DNA of 64,000 bases from G965222335 sp965222335 (GTDB lineage: Bacteria > Pseudomonadota > Gammaproteobacteria > Pseudomonadales > Halieaceae). Under the pieces are notes generated by a model that saw only the letters and a program-made list of their open reading frames with translations, was not told where the DNA came from and made no database searches. Within the stretch, counting starts at the first letter, position 1. Every line of letters starts with the position of its first letter. The position numbers and the translations under genes are program-made. The stretch spans positions 620,001 through 684,000 of the forward strand of contig OZ244944.1 of NCBI GenBank assembly GCA_965222335.1, in the 5' to 3' direction. Positions 1-8,988 of this stretch are shown piece by piece.

Positions 1-90
1 TTGCCAGAGGGCATCGCGCAGCGCCCCGAGCGGCTGCCCCACGACAGGCAGACGCTCAAGCAACTCCTGCTGGCTGCTGCCGGCGCTCAT
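1..90 (-). CDS. 5' end of an unidentified gene (cut by the window edge)
   Basis: An ATG at position 90 opens a frame that runs off the left edge, giving 30 residues starting MSAGSSQQELLERLPVVGQP. The ATG overlaps the TGA of the quinoprotein gene upstream (ATGA at 87-90), which suggests translational coupling in the same minus-strand operon. No family can be recognised from 30 residues. There is no signal peptide, so a cytoplasmic protein is more likely than an exported one. Confidence 0.55.
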   Translation of the reverse strand, partial: MSAGSSQQELLERLPVVGQPLGALRDALWQ

Positions 91-1907
91 CGGCCGAAGG
101 CCATCAGGACGTTACCCGGCATATGGTTGTACAGGCCGTAGCCGGAGTTAACGTACATCATGCCGTCATTGAAGACCGGACCGGCGCCGCCGCCAAAAGA
201 ACCACCGCGCGCGGGGATGCCGCCCAGCGCCTCAAACGTCCTGGCGGTGTCAAAGTCCCACAGAATTTTACCGTCCTCCCTAGCGTAGACCCGCAGCCAG
301 CCATCCATACCGCCCGCCACGACACCGCCATCCAGCGCGGTGACCGCGGCCGACAAACCCGGGTCGCAATATTCCCGCCCGTCGCAGCGATCCGCGTTGC
401 GGTGATACCAAAGCACCTCGCCCGTGGCAATATCGAGCGCGAACATCCCCGGGTAGGCTTTCCCGGGCCAGCGGGGACCGCCGTCAAAATCCGACATGGG
501 CACATAGAGCACGTCCCCCGCCGCGGCCATACCGAAATGCACACCGCCCTGGATACCGCCGCGCCCCAGCTTCTGCTGCCAGACTACTTTGCCCCCCTGC
601 TCCGGATCAAGGGCATACACCTCTCCCGACTTCTGGCCCGCCAGAACCAGGTCGCGGCCCTCACTGGTCGTGGCCAGGATGGTCGCGGCGCCAAAGTCGT
701 AGTCCGGGCCGTCCTCCGGAGGACAGTTGATCTTCGCCTCGGTTTCGCAGCCCATATTCCAGGCGTCGCCGGGCGTCATCTGCTGCTGCCAGAGAATACG
801 CCCGTCATCCAGGCTCAGGGCAAGAATGGCATCGGAAGTGGCGTTGGCGGGTGAAGAGTAATTCTCCCCGGTGCCGACATACATCCGCTCACGCCCGGCA
901 TCAATGGTTGGCGTATTCCAGACCGGCGCGCCCGAGGGCGCGATGCGCTCGGTTCCCACGGCATTCTTGCCCACGACCCGCGGTGCCTCGTCGATGGTGT
1001 AGGCGGTATGCAGGCGCCTGCCCGAGGTCGCGTCGTACACGGCGACGCCGCCGCGGAAGGTACAGCAGGCGTAGGCAGGGTCTGCGGCCTCGGTGACTTC
1101 CAGCGACGACAGGGGCACGTAGAGACGCCCCTGATAAAGTGCCGGCGCGGCAGTCAGGGTCAGGCTCGGGTGGTCGTCCGGGCGGTCCCGCCACAATAAT
1201 TCGCCCGTGACGGCATTGACCGCATAGACGTTCCCCACTAGGTCGCCGAAATACAGCGCCGGCGCGGTGCGCGAGCCGCGGGGCCAGTCCGCCACCACAA
1301 TCCCCGTGCGCACCTCGGCAATGGTGGAGAAACGCCAGCGGATACAGCCGGTCTCCTGGTCCAGGGCGTAGACGGTCCCGTCCTGGCTGCCCACAAACAG
1401 CGACCCGCCGGCAAAGGATGGCTGGGACCTCGCCCGCAATGCACCCGGGAAGGCAAACACCCACTTGAGCTTCATCTGCGGCATCTGGTCAGCCGTTACC
1501 CCGGCCTGCATGGCAGAGAAATAGCGGCGGTTATCCCGGCTCACGCCCCAACCCTCGAGCGTCGGATGCTGGCTGAAATCAAAAACGACATCCTCGCAGG
1601 CCAGCGCATCCAGGTCAGCTGCCGCCGCATCCAGCGAGGCCCCGGCGATATGCTCTGCGAGCAGCCGACGTTCCGCAGGTGACATACCCGCGGCCTGGGT
1701 CTTCATAACCCCTGACTCCATCGCGGTAAGAATGGAGCGCGGGTCCATGATCCCGAGCAGGGTCGGCGGCGGCGCCTTGGACACGCGGCCGTTGTGGCAG
1801 TCTGCGCAGTGCGCCGCAAACAGTGCCTCGCCCGAAGTGGGCCCGGCCTGCACACCCTGCCAGAACATGCCCAGGCACAGGGGCGCCAACCAACACAGCC
1901 ACTTCAT
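87..1907 (-). CDS. PQQ-dependent dehydrogenase-like quinohaemoprotein with N-terminal cytochrome c
   Basis: The 606-residue protein has a signal peptide (about 1-21), then a small cytochrome c domain with the haem motif CADCH at 34-38 and candidate Met ligands near 60-70. From about residue 95 to the end there are PQQ-type beta-propeller repeats (for example VYALDQETGCIRW and VYAVNAVTGELLW). This N-terminal-cytochrome layout resembles polyvinyl-alcohol-dehydrogenase-like proteins. It should work in the periplasm, oxidising an alcohol and passing electrons to haem c. The ATG at 1907 was chosen over upstream in-frame starts because it begins the signal peptide and follows an AGGAGAG ribosome site. 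It is last but one in the minus-strand island, behind a GST-like gene. The substrate cannot be told from the sequence. Confidence 0.85.
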   Translation of the reverse strand: MKWLCWLAPLCLGMFWQGVQAGPTSGEALFAAHCADCHNGRVSKAPPPTLLGIMDPRSILTAMESGVMKTQAAGMSPAERRLLAEHIAGASLDAAAADLDALACEDVVFDFSQHPTLEGWGVSRDNRRYFSAMQAGVTADQMPQMKLKWVFAFPGALRARSQPSFAGGSLFVGSQDGTVYALDQETGCIRWRFSTIAEVRTGIVVADWPRGSRTAPALYFGDLVGNVYAVNAVTGELLWRDRPDDHPSLTLTAAPALYQGRLYVPLSSLEVTEAADPAYACCTFRGGVAVYDATSGRRLHTAYTIDEAPRVVGKNAVGTERIAPSGAPVWNTPTIDAGRERMYVGTGENYSSPANATSDAILALSLDDGRILWQQQMTPGDAWNMGCETEAKINCPPEDGPDYDFGAATILATTSEGRDLVLAGQKSGEVYALDPEQGGKVVWQQKLGRGGIQGGVHFGMAAAGDVLYVPMSDFDGGPRWPGKAYPGMFALDIATGEVLWYHRNADRCDGREYCDPGLSAAVTALDGGVVAGGMDGWLRVYAREDGKILWDFDTARTFEALGGIPARGGSFGGGAGPVFNDGMMYVNSGYGLYNHMPGNVLMAFGR

Positions 1908-1959
1908 TGCATCACTCTCCTCATCATGCTTTCGCCACGCGCTAAACCGCGCAAGGACC

Positions 1960-2877
1960 TCATACTTCTTTATCCACGCGGTAGCCGGCGCGAGGAAAGT
2001 GCACCACGGTCTCACCCGCCCGTTCGTCCTGGCGACGGATCGCCACTTCATCGGTAGTCAGCACCATCAGCTCGCCATCCACGGCCACCGCACCGTAATC
2101 TTCCGGGCTGACACTGACCCTGTCCCCGGGTGCCAGATCCTGGTGCGGTGAGGGCTCGACATTCACGCGCGCCGTTGCAGGCGCCGCGCGGGAAATCGCC
2201 AGGGCCGCCGCCGCGGACAAAGTCTCGCGCTGACCATGGCCCCAGGCGCCAACCCTGGCCTCCCAGGGGGCTATGCCGGGAAAGCGTTCCAGCATGATCT
2301 CGGCACCGCGAATATTGCCGCGGCACATCCAGACCGGAAAGTAAGCAAGAATATCCGCCCAGGAGGGACTGTCCCCGAGCACGTACTGGCGCCCGTCCGC
2401 GAGCATCGACTGCAGCAGCGAAAGCTGCGCCTCGAAGGCGGCGAAGTGCTGCGGCAGATCAGAGGGCAGCGCATCGAAATCGAGGAAGCTGAAAAACGCC
2501 CTGCGATCCTGCAGCACCGGCTCTGGCAGTTCGGTATTGGTGCCCATTGAGAGCGCGGCCCCGGGACGGAAAAACGCCACATCGCTCCAGTTCGCCAGGG
2601 CCAGGCACAGCCCCCGGCTGTTATCGGGAAACAGGCTTGGCTGGGGCCAGCGTCGCTCGAGCTCCAGGGCAATGCGCTGGGTATCGCAGTAAATATCAGC
2701 GCCAATCTGCAGCACCGGTGTTTTGCGATAGCCGCCGGTCAGCGCCGTCAGGTCAGGCTTGGGCATGACCACCGGTATCTCCACCGAGTGCCACGTCAAC
2801 TCCTTCATCCCGAGCACCAGCCGGATTTTTTCCGCGAAGGGAGAAATATCAAAGTGATGCAGGATAATTTCGCTCAT
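1960..2877 (-). CDS. Glutathione S-transferase-like protein
   Basis: The 305-residue protein opens with a thioredoxin-fold GST N-terminal domain: a short strand (IILHHFDISPFAEKIRL, with Ser/Pro where the active site lies), a cis-Pro region (YRKTPVLQI) and the DTQRIALELE segment that binds glutathione. An all-helical C-terminal domain follows to about residue 215, then a tail of some 85 residues that may form a small beta domain. The tail is longer than in ordinary GSTs (about 200-230 residues). The ATG at 2877 is preferred to the GTG two codons upstream. The gene lies between a TonB receptor and a quinoprotein in a catabolic island, so a role in glutathione-dependent ring or ether cleavage or detoxification is plausible but inferred. 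Confidence 0.75.
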   Translation of the reverse strand: MSEIILHHFDISPFAEKIRLVLGMKELTWHSVEIPVVMPKPDLTALTGGYRKTPVLQIGADIYCDTQRIALELERRWPQPSLFPDNSRGLCLALANWSDVAFFRPGAALSMGTNTELPEPVLQDRRAFFSFLDFDALPSDLPQHFAAFEAQLSLLQSMLADGRQYVLGDSPSWADILAYFPVWMCRGNIRGAEIMLERFPGIAPWEARVGAWGHGQRETLSAAAALAISRAAPATARVNVEPSPHQDLAPGDRVSVSPEDYGAVAVDGELMVLTTDEVAIRRQDERAGETVVHFPRAGYRVDKEV

Positions 2878-2972
2878 GACCACAGCCTCACCACACTACC
2901 GGACAGCCGGTCGCCCCGGCCGGGGCTTGCAGCGTCGGCGCCCACTGGACGTCGACGCTGCAGCCGGCACAC

Positions 2973-5426
2973 TCAATTGCCGAAGAAGATACCGGCCTCT
3001 ATCCCGAACACGCGCGGCTCACCAAAGTAGGCGAAGGTCCACAGATCCGCGACCGGCAACTCACCCACCCGGTACTCCTCGTCGGTCAGGTTCTTGCCGT
3101 ACAGGCGCACCCAGTAACGCCCGGCTGCCTCGGTGTAGGTGACATTGGCGTTGAGCAGGGTACGGTCATCCGTCATCCCGTCGTACTGGGGGCCCAGCAC
3201 CGCGTAGGTGTAAATGGAATCGTCCTCGTAGTTGACGTTCGCCAGCCAGCGCAGGTTGCCGCCCAGGAAGCCGTGCTCGTAGATGGCATCGAGGTTCCAC
3301 TGCAGCTCCGGCGCCCGGTTGACCTCAGCGTCGCTCAGGTCAACATCGTCGACACCGTCGAAGTCGGTATCCGCGGTGAACTCGTCGTAATCCGCATCCA
3401 GGTAACCCATGCTGCCACGCAGCGTGAAGTTATCCGTCAGGGCTGCGACAAACTCAGCCTCCAGACCCTGGGCAGTCATGTCCGCCGCGTTAAAGAAACG
3501 CGTTTCCTGGAAAGTGCCGCCGAAAGGGTTCTGGAATGACGCCACCAGGTCCCGCTGGGCATCCGAATACTCGACGTAAAACGCGCTCAGGTTCAACCGC
3601 AGGCGGTTATCCCACAGGTCGCTCTTCAGGCCCAGCTCAAAGGAGTCGGCGGTTTCCGGATCCGTCGGGGCGACCGAGCGCGGTGTCAAAGGCGCGCCGG
3701 ACGTGCCGGACTGGTCGTTATAGGCACCGCTCTTGAACCCGCGCGAATAGGTGAGGTAAGAGAACATGTCATCGGAGATGGTGTAGCTCAGCGTGGCGCG
3801 CCAGGTCGGCTCATTCCAGCTCTCTTCATCACTGAGTACGCCCTCCGAGAAGCGCCCGAAATCAGCCGCGCCCAGGGGGCTGCTGAAGTCTTCCCAGGTC
3901 AGAGAGGGATCCAGCTGGGGGAAGAATACCTGGTTGCGGCCGGTCCACTCCTTTTCTTCATTGGTATAGCGGATGCCCGCGCCAAACGCCCAGCGGTCGC
4001 TGAGCTCGTAATCGAAGTCGGCGAACACCGCCCAGCTGCTGGCATCCTGCTTGTTACAGAGTACCTGGGGGTTATTATCCCAGTAGGTGGGGTCGCCAAA
4101 AATCTGCGAGCCCAGGCCGACCAGGTCCAGGAAGCCCAGCACCTGCACCACGCAGAACTCGGTGTCGTCCTGCTGATAGAAACCGCCGGCGACAAAATTG
4201 AAGGGGCCGGTGAAGTCCGAGGCAAGGCGCAGCTCCTGCTGTAAGGTCTCCCGCTCGTCGACCCGGTTGGCATCGAACAGGGACACCGGCCCGGTCTTGC
4301 CCGTGTAGGTCGAGGGCAGCTGGCTCTCCTGCTCCCGGTAACCGGTCACCGAGCTGAGGGTGTAATCACCCAGGGTCCAGTCAAGGTTCAGGTAGTAACC
4401 GTCGACGTCGACCTGGTGGCCGTCGGACATTTCCAACAGCAGGTCATCGCGGTTGGTAACACCCGCATTTTCGATTGCATCCCCCCCGGAGAAGGCGCCG
4501 AGATTCAGCGCGTTAAACGTGAATGGCGCACCCGCGGGCGTGGTGTTAACGCTGGGCGGCGTATCGCCGTTATCGCGAATAATCTCGTACTGAGCCAGGG
4601 CAGTGAAATTGTCATTGGGCTGCCACAGGGCCTTGAATCGGCCCGAGAACACATCGTCGCCGCCGATATCATCGCCATTGCCACGACCAGACTGTCCCTG
4701 GGCGGGGTGTGCGGGGTCAAATCCCGTTACCGGCCCCCACTCCGCGTTGTTCTCGTAATAGCCATCCGACTGTATGTAGCCGCCCGCCGCCCGGAAAGCC
4801 CAGGTATCCCCGACCGCCAGGTTACCGGCGAAACGACCCTCGTAGCGGCCGTACTCCTCGACCTTGCCCTGTACTTCCAGGGTGTTGCGCTCCAGTTCAG
4901 GACGCTTGGTCTTGACATTGATCACGCCGCCCGTGGTGTTCTTGCCGAACAGCGTACCCTGGGGCCCGCGGAGGACTTCGATCTGCTGGATGTCGAACAT
5001 TTCCAGGTTCTGTGTCTGCAGCGAGGGCAGCACAAAGTCATCCACGGTCACGCCGACCTGCGAATCCTGGTAGACGATGATGGAGGTAATACCCACCCCG
5101 CGAATGGAAAACGCCGCAGAGCGGAAGCCAGGCTGCTTGCCGGAGGAGAAGTTGGGCACCGAGATCGCGATATCGCCGAGGTCCCTGGGCACCAGCTCGG
5201 AGAGACTCTGGCTATTAAGCGCACTCACCGAGACCGCGGTGGTCTGGACGTCGGTTTCCGCCCGCCGGGTTGCCGTTACCAGCACCTCCTCGAGCTCGGC
5301 TGATACAACAGGCGCGGCCTGCAGTCCCGACAAGGTGGCGGCGGCCGCCGTGACCGCCTTCGCCAGACGCGATAATGAGCGCCGCGGACCTTCAGCCCGA
5401 AATTGTCCTACGCATGCATTTTTCAT
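2973..5426 (-). CDS. TonB-dependent outer-membrane receptor
   Basis: The 817-residue protein has a signal sequence with an Ala-rich core ending near residue 43, then a TonB-box-like EEVLVTATRR. The plug domain follows, with the hallmark VEVLRGPQGTLFGKNTTGG, and then a 22-strand barrel ending in an aromatic residue near the C-terminus (GIEAGIFFGN). It should import a scarce or large substrate into the periplasm using TonB/ExbBD energy. The ATG at 5426 has AGGAG eight bases upstream, a better choice than the adjacent GTG. It has its own promoter region and a palindromic operator shared with the main operon, so it is probably the uptake step for the substrate degraded here. Confidence 0.93.
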   Translation of the reverse strand: MKNACVGQFRAEGPRRSLSRLAKAVTAAAATLSGLQAAPVVSAELEEVLVTATRRAETDVQTTAVSVSALNSQSLSELVPRDLGDIAISVPNFSSGKQPGFRSAAFSIRGVGITSIIVYQDSQVGVTVDDFVLPSLQTQNLEMFDIQQIEVLRGPQGTLFGKNTTGGVINVKTKRPELERNTLEVQGKVEEYGRYEGRFAGNLAVGDTWAFRAAGGYIQSDGYYENNAEWGPVTGFDPAHPAQGQSGRGNGDDIGGDDVFSGRFKALWQPNDNFTALAQYEIIRDNGDTPPSVNTTPAGAPFTFNALNLGAFSGGDAIENAGVTNRDDLLLEMSDGHQVDVDGYYLNLDWTLGDYTLSSVTGYREQESQLPSTYTGKTGPVSLFDANRVDERETLQQELRLASDFTGPFNFVAGGFYQQDDTEFCVVQVLGFLDLVGLGSQIFGDPTYWDNNPQVLCNKQDASSWAVFADFDYELSDRWAFGAGIRYTNEEKEWTGRNQVFFPQLDPSLTWEDFSSPLGAADFGRFSEGVLSDEESWNEPTWRATLSYTISDDMFSYLTYSRGFKSGAYNDQSGTSGAPLTPRSVAPTDPETADSFELGLKSDLWDNRLRLNLSAFYVEYSDAQRDLVASFQNPFGGTFQETRFFNAADMTAQGLEAEFVAALTDNFTLRGSMGYLDADYDEFTADTDFDGVDDVDLSDAEVNRAPELQWNLDAIYEHGFLGGNLRWLANVNYEDDSIYTYAVLGPQYDGMTDDRTLLNANVTYTEAAGRYWVRLYGKNLTDEEYRVGELPVADLWTFAYFGEPRVFGIEAGIFFGN

Positions 5427-5532
5427 CACTCGAACTCCTCATTATTATCACTCTTATATGGCCTGATCGGTGCCGGCCGAATTTGCCTGGCGCGCGCTTG
5501 CGGGGTGCACGCCGGATACTGCTCTTGCGGGG

Positions 5533-5549
5533 CTTGAACAATATTCAAG
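5533..5549. promoter_or_regulatory. Palindromic operator A1 upstream of the TonB receptor
   Basis: CTTGAACAATATTCAAG is an inverted repeat with perfect 6-base arms and a 5-base spacer. A near-identical copy (15 of 17 bases) lies in the divergent tetR/operon promoter at 11594-11610. It overlaps the downstream edge of the candidate -10 box of the receptor gene, a typical repressor position. The divergent TetR protein at 11687 is the natural candidate ligand; that assignment is inference. Confidence 0.6.
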
Positions 5550-5576
5550 ATTGGACAGGCCCGCCTGTTTTGTCAA
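5548..5576 (-). promoter_or_regulatory. Candidate sigma-70 promoter of the TonB receptor gene
   Basis: On the minus strand TTGACA (5571-5576) is followed after exactly 17 bases by CAATCT (5548-5553), a perfect -35 with a weak -10. The spacer contains a second inverted repeat, ACAGGC-2-GCCTGT (5555-5568). Transcription would start about 110-120 bases before the ATG at 5426. The weak -10 and the adjoining operator suggest a regulated promoter. Confidence 0.45.
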
Positions 5577-5581
5577 GTCAA

Positions 5582-6958
5582 TCAGCGCCCCTGTGGCTCG
5601 CCCTGACGCAGGCCCAGACGGCGTTCCAGTTCCACGTGGAAGTGACGCAGGCGCTGTTCCTGTTCGCTCCACAACTGACCGTCGAAACCCCTAGAGCGCA
5701 TGCCCTGCTGAACAATGGGCAGGAGCGCGGCGTCCTGGCTCAAGACCAGGCCCAGCCCGGCGTCCTCCTCGATGCTGTAGTGTTCGGTCGCGGGCCGCAC
5801 CTGACCGGTCATATCGGTATCCTCGGGCAAACCCATCCAGGCCGGCGGTGTGTAATCGCCACCCTCGACCGGCTGCACCAGAGTCATGGTGTCGTAATAG
5901 AAGCGCTCCGGATCCTGCTCGTGGGGCAAAAAGCGCATCAGGAACACCGCTTCGGGATGACAGCCGATCTGCACATTGGGGAAAACGCCAGTGGCCCAGC
6001 TATCCGAAAGCTGGCCATCCACCAGCTGCGAATAGTCCAGCCCCCAGCGAGCGGCGCGCTCACGCTTAGCCTGCTGGATCGCGGTACGCACGTCCTCTGC
6101 GCTGCCCTCGAAACCCTCGGGGTCTATGCCCGCGTCCTGGAGCATCATCTTCAGACCGTCATTAACCGTACGCTGGTCGGCAATCCGCGGGCTGGGCTGG
6201 CCCAGGGGCACGATCATCCGGCTCGCACCGCGCGGGTAAAGGTCGTACTGCACGTTCAAATCGCCCATCACCCCGCGTGTCTCCGGGTGCACCGCGTGCA
6301 GATGGTAGCTCTCGTAGAACGCTTCGACCCCGACCTTCCAGTTGGCGCCCCACTCGCTGCGCACATGGCGCACCACTTTCATCTGGTCGATGTTGTAGGC
6401 TTCGAGATAGCCTTCGGGCAGGCCGATCGCCTGTTCCAGCGGCTCCGGCTCGCTGGCCATGTTGATAAAGATGATGCCCGCGTGCGCGGCGCAGGCCACA
6501 CTCTTCAGGCCGGGGCGGTGGGCGATCACCTCCGGCTGGAAGTACTCCTCGTCGGTGATTCGACGCAGGGACCCGTCGTTGTTGAAACTCCAGCTATGGA
6601 ACGGACACACAAACACCTTGCGCCGGCCGCGTTCCTCGTTCACCAGACGTGCGCCCCGGTGACTGCAAACGTTAAAGAAAGCCTTGATGCCCTCCTCCGT
6701 GCGCGTCACGATAATCGACTCGTCACGCAGGTTGAACAGGAAGTAATCCCCGACTTCGGGGATATCCGAGACCACGCCGGCAATCAGCCAGTTGCGAGTC
6801 CACAGGCGCTCCCATTCAAGGTCACGGTATTCCGGGCTGAAGTAGCCCGCCTTGGAGGCGCGTTCCACGCCATTGTCTACGTCCGGCTGCTTGCTCTCGA
6901 GCGATTCCGCCGGGGCATCCGGGTTGATCACCGCAATCGGTATTCCTTTGGCATTCAT
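5582..6958 (-). CDS. Rieske non-haem iron ring-hydroxylating oxygenase, alpha subunit
   Basis: The 458-residue protein carries a Rieske [2Fe-2S] motif, CSH then 17 residues then CPFH, at about 97-120. A catalytic domain follows with the mononuclear-iron region ESYHLHAVHPETR near 212-224. It should hydroxylate or dihydroxylate a ring, or demethylate, using O2 and electrons from a ferredoxin/reductase. No reductase or beta subunit lies next to it, so it must borrow a partner. The ATG at 6958 has a perfect AGGAGG site and overlaps the DUF35 stop (ATGA). Its place at the end of a CoA-thioester operon suggests that ring oxygenation and side-chain removal are co-regulated. Confidence 0.92.
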   Translation of the reverse strand: MNAKGIPIAVINPDAPAESLESKQPDVDNGVERASKAGYFSPEYRDLEWERLWTRNWLIAGVVSDIPEVGDYFLFNLRDESIIVTRTEEGIKAFFNVCSHRGARLVNEERGRRKVFVCPFHSWSFNNDGSLRRITDEEYFQPEVIAHRPGLKSVACAAHAGIIFINMASEPEPLEQAIGLPEGYLEAYNIDQMKVVRHVRSEWGANWKVGVEAFYESYHLHAVHPETRGVMGDLNVQYDLYPRGASRMIVPLGQPSPRIADQRTVNDGLKMMLQDAGIDPEGFEGSAEDVRTAIQQAKRERAARWGLDYSQLVDGQLSDSWATGVFPNVQIGCHPEAVFLMRFLPHEQDPERFYYDTMTLVQPVEGGDYTPPAWMGLPEDTDMTGQVRPATEHYSIEEDAGLGLVLSQDAALLPIVQQGMRSRGFDGQLWSEQEQRLRHFHVELERRLGLRQGEPQGR

Positions 6959-7365
6959 TGCAGACCTCCTGCGTTGTCTGGACTAAAGACAGGCATACTG
7001 ACCTCGTCGGACCAGGCTTCGAACCGCACCTTGACCGGCTGCCCGACCGTGACCGCGTCGGAGTCGCAGTCCACGACCTGGCTCATCATTCGCGGCCCCT
7101 CGGCGAGGTCGATCAGGGCCACCACGTAGGGCGCTTCGTAGGCCTGGGATACGGCCCGGCGCACCACACTGAAGCTCGCCACCCGGCCCGCGCCGCTGGC
7201 ACGCTCCCAGGACAGGTTTTCCCCGGCACAGGCGGTGCAGAAAAAGCGCGGGTAGAACTGCCAGTGGTCGCAGTCAGCGCAGCGCTGCAGCAGCAGCGCG
7301 CCTTCCCGGCAAGCGTCGAACCAGGGTTGGGTCAATGGCGTCATCGACGGCTGGATTCTCTCCAT
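6955..7365 (-). CDS. DUF35 / Zn-ribbon OB-fold protein, partner of the thiolase-fold enzyme
   Basis: The 136-residue protein has a four-Cys rubredoxin-like ribbon (CADC at 30-33, CTAC at 44-47) and then an OB-fold domain with the usual R(V)ASFSVV and YVVALIDLAEG strands. In actinobacterial steroid side-chain degradation, DUF35 domains bind Ltp2 and are needed for its retro-aldolase activity. Here the protein is separate and sits one base after the thiolase-fold gene and overlaps the Rieske gene. A structural or activating role for the preceding enzyme is therefore the best reading. Confidence 0.85.
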   Translation of the reverse strand: MERIQPSMTPLTQPWFDACREGALLLQRCADCDHWQFYPRFFCTACAGENLSWERASGAGRVASFSVVRRAVSQAYEAPYVVALIDLAEGPRMMSQVVDCDSDAVTVGQPVKVRFEAWSDEVSMPVFSPDNAGGLQ

Positions 7366-7366
7366 A

Positions 7367-8554
7367 TCAGCGATACTCCCGACCCAGGATCAGGGTACTG
7401 TGGCTGGACATGATCCCGCCCTGGGCATGCAACAGCGCGGTCTGGGCACCGGTGACCTGCCGCTCCCCCGCGCTGTGGCGCAGCTGCCAGACGGACTCGG
7501 TCAGGGCAAACATGGAGCCCGGATTGCCTGGATGACAGTGCGACAGCAGGCCCCCATGGGTGTTGACCGGCAGCGCGGCGTTGGGGCCGATGCCATGCTC
7601 ACGCAGATAGGGCCCGCCCTCGCCCTTGTCACAGAAGCCAAGATCTTCCAGTTCCACCAGCACCGTGGGCGTAAAGCAGTCATAGAGCTGCGCAAAGTCC
7701 ATATCCCCGGGGCCAAGTCCCGACATGGCGTAGGCCCGCTGGCCGGACTCACGCGCCGCTGAAGTCGTCAGGGACCGCGCCTGGCTGATGTGTTCGTGAC
7801 TGTGTCCCTCGCCGGCACCGAGAAGGTAGACCGGGTCGTGGGGGCCCGAACTCGCCCTGTCGGCCGAGGTGAGCACAATCGCGGCGCCACCATCGGATAC
7901 CAGGGAGCAGTCGAGCAGGTGCAGCGGGTCGGCGATCAGGCGCGATGCGAGCACATCATCGACGCTGATCGGCTCGCGCTTCTGCGCCGCGGGGTTGCGC
8001 GCCGCATGTGCCCGACAGCCCACCGCCACCTCGGCAAAGTGTTCCGGCAGGGTGCCGTATTCTGCCATGTGTGCCTGGGCAATCAGCGCGTAGTAGGCGG
8101 GCACGCTGGGGCCATAGGGCTGCTCGAACTGGGCGTGACCGGTCGACGATTGCATTAACATCGCCTGCTCCCGGGTCAGGCCACTGCGCAGGCTGTCAGC
8201 CATGGCGATAACCACGGTCCTGGCCATGCCGCAGGCGATCGCTGCGGCCGCCTGCAGCAGCACGCTGAAGGTAGTCCCGCCGCCGGCGTTGGCCGAGACA
8301 CAGTAGCGCGGGAAAATCTGCAGGTACTCGGCCATGGCTTCCGCGTGATACATCAGGGGCTGGGACATGGCATTACAGGTGACCAGCCCGTCGACCTGTG
8401 ACTTGTCCAGTCCTGCATCAGCAAGTGCATCCAGTACCGCGCGGGCACACAGTTCGGTAGCACTCATGTGCGGCACCACACCGACCTCGGTATCGGCGGC
8501 ACCGACGATCGCCACCTGGCCGCGCAGGGCACCTTGCAGGTCGGACTCACTCAT
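7367..8554 (-). CDS. Thiolase-fold lipid-transfer/aldolase-type protein (Ltp2-like)
   Basis: The 395-residue protein has the two-domain thiolase fold: VAIVGAADTEVG at the N-terminus, VSANAGGGT at 86-94, QLYDCFTPT, and a C-terminal GGLLSHCHPGNPG. The position normally held by the nucleophilic Cys appears to be Ala90, so classical thiolysis is unlikely. The Ltp2 family of steroid side-chain aldolases has the same loss and needs a DUF35 partner, which is the next gene. Predicted reaction: retro-aldol cleavage of a 3-hydroxyacyl-CoA side chain into a ketone or aldehyde plus a shorter acyl-CoA. The ATG at 8554 overlaps the upstream stop (ATGA). The function is inferred from motif loss and gene order. 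Confidence 0.8.
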   Translation of the reverse strand: MSESDLQGALRGQVAIVGAADTEVGVVPHMSATELCARAVLDALADAGLDKSQVDGLVTCNAMSQPLMYHAEAMAEYLQIFPRYCVSANAGGGTTFSVLLQAAAAIACGMARTVVIAMADSLRSGLTREQAMLMQSSTGHAQFEQPYGPSVPAYYALIAQAHMAEYGTLPEHFAEVAVGCRAHAARNPAAQKREPISVDDVLASRLIADPLHLLDCSLVSDGGAAIVLTSADRASSGPHDPVYLLGAGEGHSHEHISQARSLTTSAARESGQRAYAMSGLGPGDMDFAQLYDCFTPTVLVELEDLGFCDKGEGGPYLREHGIGPNAALPVNTHGGLLSHCHPGNPGSMFALTESVWQLRHSAGERQVTGAQTALLHAQGGIMSSHSTLILGREYR

Positions 8555-8988
8555 TCCAGCACCCACTGTACGACCGCCCTGCCCGGTGCGACCGTATCGC
8601 CCTCGGCGTTGGTCACAAAGACCTCCACTTCCACCCTGCCGGTATCAGGATCCACTGCAGTTACCTTGCCACCGGAGTTCAGGGTCTCCCCGATGTAGGA
8701 AGCCGCCCGGTTGGAATATTCGATCGATACCAGCCGACCATCGTCGCCAACCCACTCCTCGACACACTGGTTCAGCCAGTCGCCAATCATGGGACCTGCA
8801 ATCACCAGTCCCGGGTACCCTTCCTCGTCCTGCGCGTAGGGCAAATCAAAGTGAATCCGGTGCGCATTCCACAGCGCCGCGTTGTACAGGAACAGCTGTA
8901 CATTGTCCGGGGCGTGTGCACGCCCGGGAACCGCGTCACCCGGTTGCAGCGACTGCAGGCGCTGGCGCGACGGCGCTTCGTCACTCAT
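8551..8988 (-). CDS. MaoC-like hotdog hydratase/dehydratase subunit
   Basis: The 145-residue single-hotdog protein has a MaoC-type segment with the His of RIHFDLPYA near 43-50 and GYPGLVIAGPM after it. It lies directly after a second hotdog gene with an ATGA overlap. Such paired small MaoC subunits, as in the ChsH1/ChsH2 arrangement, usually form a heteromeric enoyl-CoA hydratase in which only one subunit carries the catalytic Asp/His. Predicted role: hydration of an enoyl-CoA to a 3-hydroxyacyl-CoA for the following aldolase. Confidence 0.82.
   Translation of the reverse strand: MSDEAPSRQRLQSLQPGDAVPGRAHAPDNVQLFLYNAALWNAHRIHFDLPYAQDEEGYPGLVIAGPMIGDWLNQCVEEWVGDDGRLVSIEYSNRAASYIGETLNSGGKVTAVDPDTGRVEVEVFVTNAEGDTVAPGRAVVQWVLE

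Noticed and set aside
5555..5568. ACAGGC-2-GCCTGT as terminator of the Rieske operon
   Set aside because: No T-run follows on the minus strand and the repeat lies in the spacer of the candidate receptor promoter; kept only as a note there.
5375..7129. A 584-codon open frame on the plus strand
   Set aside because: It is a GC-rich antisense shadow of the Rieske gene, whose motifs, start and operon context are clear. No recognisable domain or ribosome site supports it.
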